Below, one piece after another: positions 59,604-64,000 of a DNA stretch of 64,000 nt. A model generated the notes under the pieces. That model searched no databases. It was not told where the DNA came from and was given only the letters and a program-made list of their open reading frames with translations. How positions within the stretch are numbered: the stretch's first letter is position 1; every line of letters starts with the position of its first letter. Source of the DNA: Gracilibacillus orientalis (GTDB lineage: Bacteria; Bacillota; Bacilli; Bacillales; Amphibacillaceae); contig NZ_FOTR01000009.1 of assembly GCF_900114645.1 (NCBI RefSeq), forward strand, positions 1 to 64,000, in the 5' to 3' direction. The translations under genes were made by a program, and so were the position numbers.

Positions 59604-60113
59604 TTACTTATCCTCTTTTGTTTTGAAATCCTCATCTACTTCTTCTTCTTCGAGGTCATCATCATCAAAGTCAAAGTCATCATCGACGATATCAGCTGAT
59701 TCCTCATCATCGAATCCAGTACCAACAATTGTTTCATCAAGATCTTCCGTTTCATCCACTGATTCTACGGGAGCTTTTTTCTTTTTAGGTTTAGCTTTAG
59801 CTTTAGCTTTTTTCTTTTTCTTCTTTTTCGGTACAGGGGTGACATCTTCCTCAATCTCTTCCACCGGATACCATCTTTTTAATCCCCACATATTAGAACC
59901 TTTTGTCATGAAACGTCCATCAATATTTAAATCAGTATAAAATTGCGAGATCCCTGCATCTTTTTCCGCTTCAGATAAACCTTTTAATTTAGCGACACGT
60001 TCAAAGATATCACGGAAATCCTTTGCTTTGTTTTCTTCGTCTAAAATTAACGTCGCGATATCAATCATTGCCATTTCATCTATACTATCTTTTGTTAGGT
60101 TCTTTAAACTCAC
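59604..60113 (-). CDS. rpoE: RNA polymerase delta subunit
   Basis: A 169-residue accessory subunit that speeds recycling of RNA polymerase and raises sensitivity to initiating nucleotide. The folded N-terminal HARE-HTH domain (about 1-90) has MAMIDIATLILDEENKAKDFRDIF and ISQFYTDLNIDGRFMTKGSNMWGLKRWYPVEEIEE. A Lys/Ala-rich linker (PKKKKKKKAKAKAKPKKKKA) precedes a very acidic disordered tail. The GTG start follows AAAGGAG by 9 bases. B. subtilis has rpoE next to pyrG; here the carbohydrate island separates them. Confidence 0.95.
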   Translation of the reverse strand: MSLKNLTKDSIDEMAMIDIATLILDEENKAKDFRDIFERVAKLKGLSEAEKDAGISQFYTDLNIDGRFMTKGSNMWGLKRWYPVEEIEEDVTPVPKKKKKKKAKAKAKPKKKKAPVESVDETEDLDETIVGTGFDDEESADIVDDDFDFDDDDLEEEEVDEDFKTKEDK

Positions 60114-60229
60114 GGTCTAGCACTCCTTTTTTTCTTCTAATCTATATGTAAGCAAATTCACTGACTAGTTAAGTTCTACCATCATATTATATGGCTTTGT
60201 TAATTGAATTGCAACAATCTTTAAGTAAG

Positions 60230-60817
60230 CTATTTTAAAATAAAAGTTACCAGTTTTTCAACTTTTTCTTCTGTTAGATCTCCAGAATTATCAAAAATGT
60301 CGATATTTTCCTTCGGGATATCCCAGTTGACGGTTGGAACGAAATCCACTCTTGTTTCATATGAATCCCAATTCTCCAGCTTCCATGTATCCCGTTCTGT
60401 ACCACGATCTGCAATTCGTTTTCGTTGTTGCTCGATATCCTCAAGTGTAACGACTACTACTTTTACATCTACTTCTTCTTTCGTTTTACCACTGTCTGCG
60501 ATCACTTTTTCGATCCAATCTTTATTTTTTAATTCTGTTGTAAATGGTGAAATCATAAAAACATTTTGTCCAACCCGTAAGTTTTCAATACATATATCTT
60601 TCGTAGTATCGTATTCTAAGTCACGAAGATTTTCTTTATAAAATTGGGAATCACGATCTTTTGGATCTAGATCTTTCATTTCAAGAAAACGTTCCACGAA
60701 ACGTCCGCCAACTGTATCACGATCAAGAAAGGCACACGGTATATGTTCTGAAATTTTCTCCGCTACAGTTGTTTTACCTGTTCCTGCCACACCTACAAAA
60801 AACACTAATTTTTGCAC
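60230..60817 (-). CDS. P-loop nucleotide kinase-like ATPase of unknown substrate
   Basis: A 195-residue protein. Walker A GVAGTGKTTVAEKI (residues 9-16), LDRDTVGGRFVERFL, a hydrophobic strand VKVVVVTLEDIEQQRKRIADRGTERDTWKLENWDSY with an Arg-rich lid, and NIDIFDNSG near the end. This is the layout of small AAA_33/gluconate-kinase-like or shikimate-kinase-like enzymes. GTG start with GAGGTG upstream. It stands between rpoE and a divergent cardiolipin synthase-like gene. I cannot assign a substrate. Confidence 0.75.
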   Translation of the reverse strand: MQKLVFFVGVAGTGKTTVAEKISEHIPCAFLDRDTVGGRFVERFLEMKDLDPKDRDSQFYKENLRDLEYDTTKDICIENLRVGQNVFMISPFTTELKNKDWIEKVIADSGKTKEEVDVKVVVVTLEDIEQQRKRIADRGTERDTWKLENWDSYETRVDFVPTVNWDIPKENIDIFDNSGDLTEEKVEKLVTFILK

Positions 60818-60949
60818 GATTTACACCTCTTTTATTTATCTGTTCTTTTTATATATTAACTTATTATTAACAATAACGCATCCATTATGTTGCTTATGAT
60901 TCTACCCTTTTTTGGGTATAGTAACAAGAGAGAAATGAGGGAAAAACAC

Positions 60950-62089
60950 ATGCTATGGATCATCATCTTGTTTATTCTATTATTGATTATTGATTTTCAA
61001 CTTGGCCGTTTTCTTGTTTCAAAGCGTAACAAAAGTCAAAGTTGGCGGACAACTACCGAAGAAGTGGAGATGTTTGCTGACGGCAATCCCTTGTTTGAAG
61101 CAATGCTTTCCGATATTGAGAAAGCAAAAGAATCGATCGATATCCAATTTTTTATTATTCGTAATGATCGCATTAGTAATCAGTTTTATACCCTGCTCGC
61201 CCGAAAGCATGCAGAAGGTGTACAAGTTAGGTTATTAGCCGATTGGGTCGGTAGTTTTAAATTTCGCAAAAAATGGCTTAATCAAAAATTTTTTATGGAC
61301 AAAATGAATCCACCACGTTTCCCTTTTTTCTACCATTTCCAACAACGCAGTCATCGTAAAGTACTTGTGATTGATCAGAAGATTAGTTATTTTGGTGGCT
61401 TTAATTTAGGTAATGAATATGTTGGCAAGGATGTTAAGTTGGGAAGATGGCGTGATTATCATTATCGAATGGTTGGAAAAATTGGAGAAGTGATGCAGGA
61501 AAGCTTTACTAATGATTGGGGAATAGCGAATAATAGACCCATTCCTCAAATTGGAGATATAAGGGTATTAGCGACAGAAGGGGATGTATTGGAAAAAGAG
61601 ATGCTAGATTATATCAAGAAAGCAAAAGAATCGATTGAAATCGGCTCCCCTTATTTTATACCAACCCAGAAACTTGCACAGGCTCTTTTGGATGCACTGG
61701 CAAAAGATGTCGACGTGACGATTATGATTCCGGATAAATCCGATCATGTTGTAGCTAAAGCTGCAGCTCTCCCTTATTTGAGGAAATTGAAGGAACATGG
61801 AGCAACTATTTATCTGTATGTGGATGGTTTTTTTCATGCTAAAGTTTTATTTTTTGATCGAAAAATCTGTGATACAGGCACAGCCAATTTCGATCGCAGA
61901 AGCCTTCAACTAAATCAGGAATTAAACCTGTTCGTCGGTCATGAACACCCTATCTACAAGAAAACACGCAAAACCTTTGATACCGACATTAGCACATGCA
62001 AAAAAATGACAGACACCTGGCTCAATCACCAACCACTATACATTAGAATACTTTCATGGATCAGCATCCCCTTCCGCATCTTTTTATGA
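60950..62089 (+). CDS. Cardiolipin synthase-like phospholipase D family protein (YwiE type)
   Basis: A 379-residue membrane-anchored PLD protein. One N-terminal helix (LWIIILFILLLIIDFQLG) is followed by two HKD motifs, HRKVLVIDQKISYFGGFNLGNEY (about residues 140-160) and HAKVLFFDRKICDTGTANFDRRS (about 300-322). Cardiolipin synthases join two phosphatidylglycerols. With a single N-terminal helix and a shorter length than ClsA it resembles minor synthase YwiE, which lies near argS in B. subtilis. The ATG at 60950 follows GAGGG by 8 bases; earlier in-frame ATGs lack a site. Confidence 0.88.
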   Translation: MLWIIILFILLLIIDFQLGRFLVSKRNKSQSWRTTTEEVEMFADGNPLFEAMLSDIEKAKESIDIQFFIIRNDRISNQFYTLLARKHAEGVQVRLLADWVGSFKFRKKWLNQKFFMDKMNPPRFPFFYHFQQRSHRKVLVIDQKISYFGGFNLGNEYVGKDVKLGRWRDYHYRMVGKIGEVMQESFTNDWGIANNRPIPQIGDIRVLATEGDVLEKEMLDYIKKAKESIEIGSPYFIPTQKLAQALLDALAKDVDVTIMIPDKSDHVVAKAAALPYLRKLKEHGATIYLYVDGFFHAKVLFFDRKICDTGTANFDRRSLQLNQELNLFVGHEHPIYKKTRKTFDTDISTCKKMTDTWLNHQPLYIRILSWISIPFRIFL

Positions 62090-62208
62090 TGGGGTTGAGG
62101 ATTGAGAGATTCCATCTGCGGCAATCCAGCTTTGCGGAAAAAGCCTTCGCAATGTTTTTCTATCCGCAGTGCGTGACTTATGATTTGTCTTTGAATTTAA
62201 AATAATTA

Positions 62209-62455
62209 ACAAATCTTCCTTGAGTAAGTTGATAATTGTCAGATATATCCATATAACTTACAAATCTTCCTTCAATGTGCTTAGATTTGTCTGTTATATC
62301 AAGATAACTTACAAATCTCCCTTCAGTGTGCCGAGATTTGTCTGTTATATCAAGATAACTTACAAATCTCCCTTCAGTGTGCCGAGATTTGTCTGTTATA
62401 TCAAGATAACTTACAAATCTTCCTTCAGTGAGCCGAAATTTGTCATTAAAATTGG
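62209..62455. repeat. 51-bp hairpin minisatellite array (family A), five units
   Basis: Units start at 62209, 62260, 62311, 62362 and 62413. The middle three are nearly identical and the outer two diverged. Each contains GAGATTTGTCTGTTATATC and ACAAATCTC arms that pair over 8-9 bp. Compared with the array at 32.1 kb, the unit length (51 bp), the arms and GTTATATC are conserved, but the loop's second half and the spacer differ. It lies between convergent cls-like and argS genes. Minus-strand frames across it encode an apparent 17-residue peptide repeat, which I regard as a by-product. Confidence 0.9.
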
Positions 62456-62460
62456 GATAT

Positions 62461-62514
62461 AAAAAAAGGGCTACCATAAGTTATTTGCTAGAACTTATGG
62501 GACAGCCCTTTTTT
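62461..62514. terminator. Terminator of argS
   Basis: AAAAAAAGGGCT and AGCCCTTTTTT with an inner CCATAAGTT / AACTTATGG stem form a long hairpin overlapping the argS stop, U-rich in both directions. Confidence 0.92.
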
Positions 62515-64000
62515 ACATACTTGTTGGTGCCTGGACACCGATTAGTTTCATTCCGTTGGCTAGAGTAATGCGAACTGCTTGCATTAACGCTAGTCTTGCC
62601 TTTGTTGCATCGAGGTCGTCTTCGTTAATTACTTTTTCAGCATTGTAGAAGCTGTGTAAGTTTGCTGCTAGGTCAAAAATGTATTGTGTAATGCGATGTG
62701 GTGTGCGGTTTTCCGCTGCATCAGCAACCACTTGGGTAAACTCGCCTAGCTTTTTCAATAAGTCTTCTGCTTTCTCTGATTGTAAGATGCTTGCATTATA
62801 ATCTGTATAATCGATTCCTTTTTCATCTGCTTGCTTCAACATCGTACAAATACGTGCGTGCGCATACTGTACATAGTAAACCGGATTGTCATTCGACTGG
62901 GATTTCGCTAAGTCCATATCAAAGTCTAAATGAGAGTCTGCTGAACGCATGACGAAGAAATAACGCATGGCATCAATACCGACTTCCTCCATTAGTTCAC
63001 GTAAGGTTACTGCTTTACCGGTACGCTTGCTCATCTTCACCCTTTCACCATTTTCGAAAAGGTTGACCATTTGAATAATTTCGACTCCTAGCGTATCGGC
63101 ATCATAACCTAAAGCCTGGATAGCCGCATGCATTCTTGGAATATAGCCGTGGTGATCTGCACCCCAAATATTTATTAATTTATCAAAACCGCGATCAAGT
63201 TTATTTTTATGATAAGCAATATCTGGTGATAAATAGGTATAAGAACCGTCTTGTTTGATTAGCACACGATCTTTATCATCTCCGAAGTCCGTCGTGCGGA
63301 ACCATGTTGCTCCATCTTGTTCATAGATATAACCTTTTTCTTTTAGTAATTCAATGGCCGGAACAATTTTGTGCTCTTCATATAATGACGTTTCCGAGAA
63401 CCAATTATCGAACGTTACACGGAATTGCGCTAAATCTTTTGCGAGTTTATCTAATTCGATTTTTAACCCATATTCACGGAAAAAGGATTGCTGCTCTTCT
63501 TCTGTTTTCTCCAGCAATGCTTCCCCATGTTCCTTTACCAACGTTTCACCGATGCCAATAATATCGGCGCCATGATAACCGTCTTCCGGCATTGGAAAGT
63601 CTTTCCCAAGTGCTTGCATATAACGTGCTTGTACAGATAAAGCAAGGTTGTTAATTTGATTACCGGCGTCATTAATGTAATATTCACGTTGCACTTCATA
63701 ACCCGCTTTATCTAAAATGTTACATAAGGCATCACCGACTGAAGCACCACGAGCATGACCTAAGTGCAGGTCCCCTGTTGGGTTAGCTGAAACGAACTCG
63801 ACTTGAACTTTTTCAGCCTTACCAGTGTTTGAAGCTCCGTACGCTTCATCTTGTTCTAAAATAGTTGGAATTAAATTCGATAAGTATTGATTGTCCATAA
63901 AAAAGTTGATAAAACCCGGGCCTGCGATATCAACACTTTTAATCGAAGCTTTCGATTTATCCAATTGCGCAACTATATCTTCAGCAATTTGACGCGGTGC
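62513..64000 (-). CDS. argS: Arginyl-tRNA synthetase (N-terminal part beyond the window)
   Basis: A class I synthetase that charges tRNA-Arg. 495 residues are present; the frame stays open to the window edge ([12 protein letters not shown] upstream of the first listed start codon), and about 60 N-terminal residues are missing. Visible: [18 protein letters not shown] (HIGH-type motif HLGH), the Arg-binding [10 protein letters not shown] segment, [13 protein letters not shown] (KMSKS-type) and the DALR anticodon-binding domain ending [11 protein letters not shown]. Not truncated by mutation. It lies near rpoE as in B. subtilis. Confidence 0.96.
   Translation of the reverse strand, partial: APRQIAEDIVAQLDKSKASIKSVDIAGPGFINFFMDNQYLSNLIPTILEQDEAYGASNTGKAEKVQVEFVSANPTGDLHLGHARGASVGDALCNILDKAGYEVQREYYINDAGNQINNLALSVQARYMQALGKDFPMPEDGYHGADIIGIGETLVKEHGEALLEKTEEEQQSFFREYGLKIELDKLAKDLAQFRVTFDNWFSETSLYEEHKIVPAIELLKEKGYIYEQDGATWFRTTDFGDDKDRVLIKQDGSYTYLSPDIAYHKNKLDRGFDKLINIWGADHHGYIPRMHAAIQALGYDADTLGVEIIQMVNLFENGERVKMSKRTGKAVTLRELMEEVGIDAMRYFFVMRSADSHLDFDMDLAKSQSNDNPVYYVQYAHARICTMLKQADEKGIDYTDYNASILQSEKAEDLLKKLGEFTQVVADAAENRTPHRITQYIFDLAANLHSFYNAEKVINEDDLDATKARLALMQAVRITLANGMKLIGVQAPTSM

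Noticed and set aside
62178-62477. 99-codon minus-strand frame encoding repeats like RFVSYLDITDKSRHTEG
   Set aside because: Periodicity comes from the DNA hairpin unit, and the frame overlaps the argS terminator. The paired arms, not the peptide, explain what is conserved. Translation cannot be ruled out without expression data.

Overview
This window is a chromosomal stretch of an AT-rich, Gram-positive, endospore-forming and flagellated member of the Bacillaceae. The evidence is gene content and order: mbl-flhO-flhP, spoIIID, spoIIQ, spoIID-murAA-ywmB-ywzB-atp, upp-glyA-ywlG-rpiB, ywlE-mntP-tsaC-ywlB-spoIIR-prmC-prfA, tdk-rpmE-rho-murAB, fbaA-spo0F-pyrG, rpoE and argS all follow the Bacillus subtilis order, read on the minus strand. 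Acidic low-complexity inserts in SpoIIQ and SpoIIR and the high density of intergenic repeats fit a halotolerant genus (Gracilibacillus/Virgibacillus/Oceanobacillus-like). The genus is an inference.

Layout. 1-1.4 kb: an IS256-family insertion sequence. 1.4-6.1 kb: fabZ, a small EpuA-type membrane protein, flagellar rod/hook genes, mbl and spoIIID. 6.4-7.5 kb: an AimR-family (arbitrium-type) peptide receptor homologue inserted among sporulation genes, followed by a 15-codon ORF with a good ribosome binding site and then a strong terminator. 7.7-13 kb: spoIIQ, spoIID, murAA, ywmB, ywzB. 12.9-20.1 kb: the complete F1Fo ATP synthase operon, atpZ-I-B-E-F-H-A-G-D-C, with a near-consensus sigma-A promoter. 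20.4-30.4 kb: Vpr-like subtilase, rpiA, upp, glyA, ywlG, rpiB, a chemoreceptor without an evident sensor domain, the arginine phosphatase ywlE, mntP and tsaC. 30.6-43 kb: a YwlB-like protein, spoIIR, prmC, prfA, tdk, a type B L31 gene, rho, murAB, fbaA, spo0F, pyrG.

43.5-58.2 kb is an accessory carbohydrate island between pyrG and rpoE. One operon encodes transketolase, a small transaldolase, class II FBPase and an RpiB-type isomerase. It faces a divergent DeoR-type regulator. A second operon encodes an ABC importer (lipoprotein, two permeases, two ATPases), a zinc alcohol dehydrogenase, DhaK and DhaL, preceded by a second DeoR-type regulator. A nearly identical 17-bp operator candidate lies at the promoters of both operons, so they look like one regulon. 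The best functional reading is import and oxidation of a C4 polyol (erythritol or a threitol), phosphorylation of the resulting erythrulose, isomerisation to erythrose 4-phosphate, and recycling by transketolase, transaldolase and FBPase. This is an inference from gene content. The tal and glpX genes that B. subtilis keeps between murAB and fbaA/rho are found here in the island instead.

58.5-64 kb: a decayed short-chain dehydrogenase pseudogene, rpoE, a P-loop kinase, a cardiolipin synthase-like phospholipase D protein and the 3' part of argS, which runs off the window.

Intergenic space is rich in dispersed structured repeats: a 51-bp hairpin minisatellite at three loci, a roughly 160-bp element with full and partial copies, a long foldback element at three loci, and a 50-52-bp tandem repeat. 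No rRNA, tRNA, CRISPR array, riboswitch or prophage was seen.
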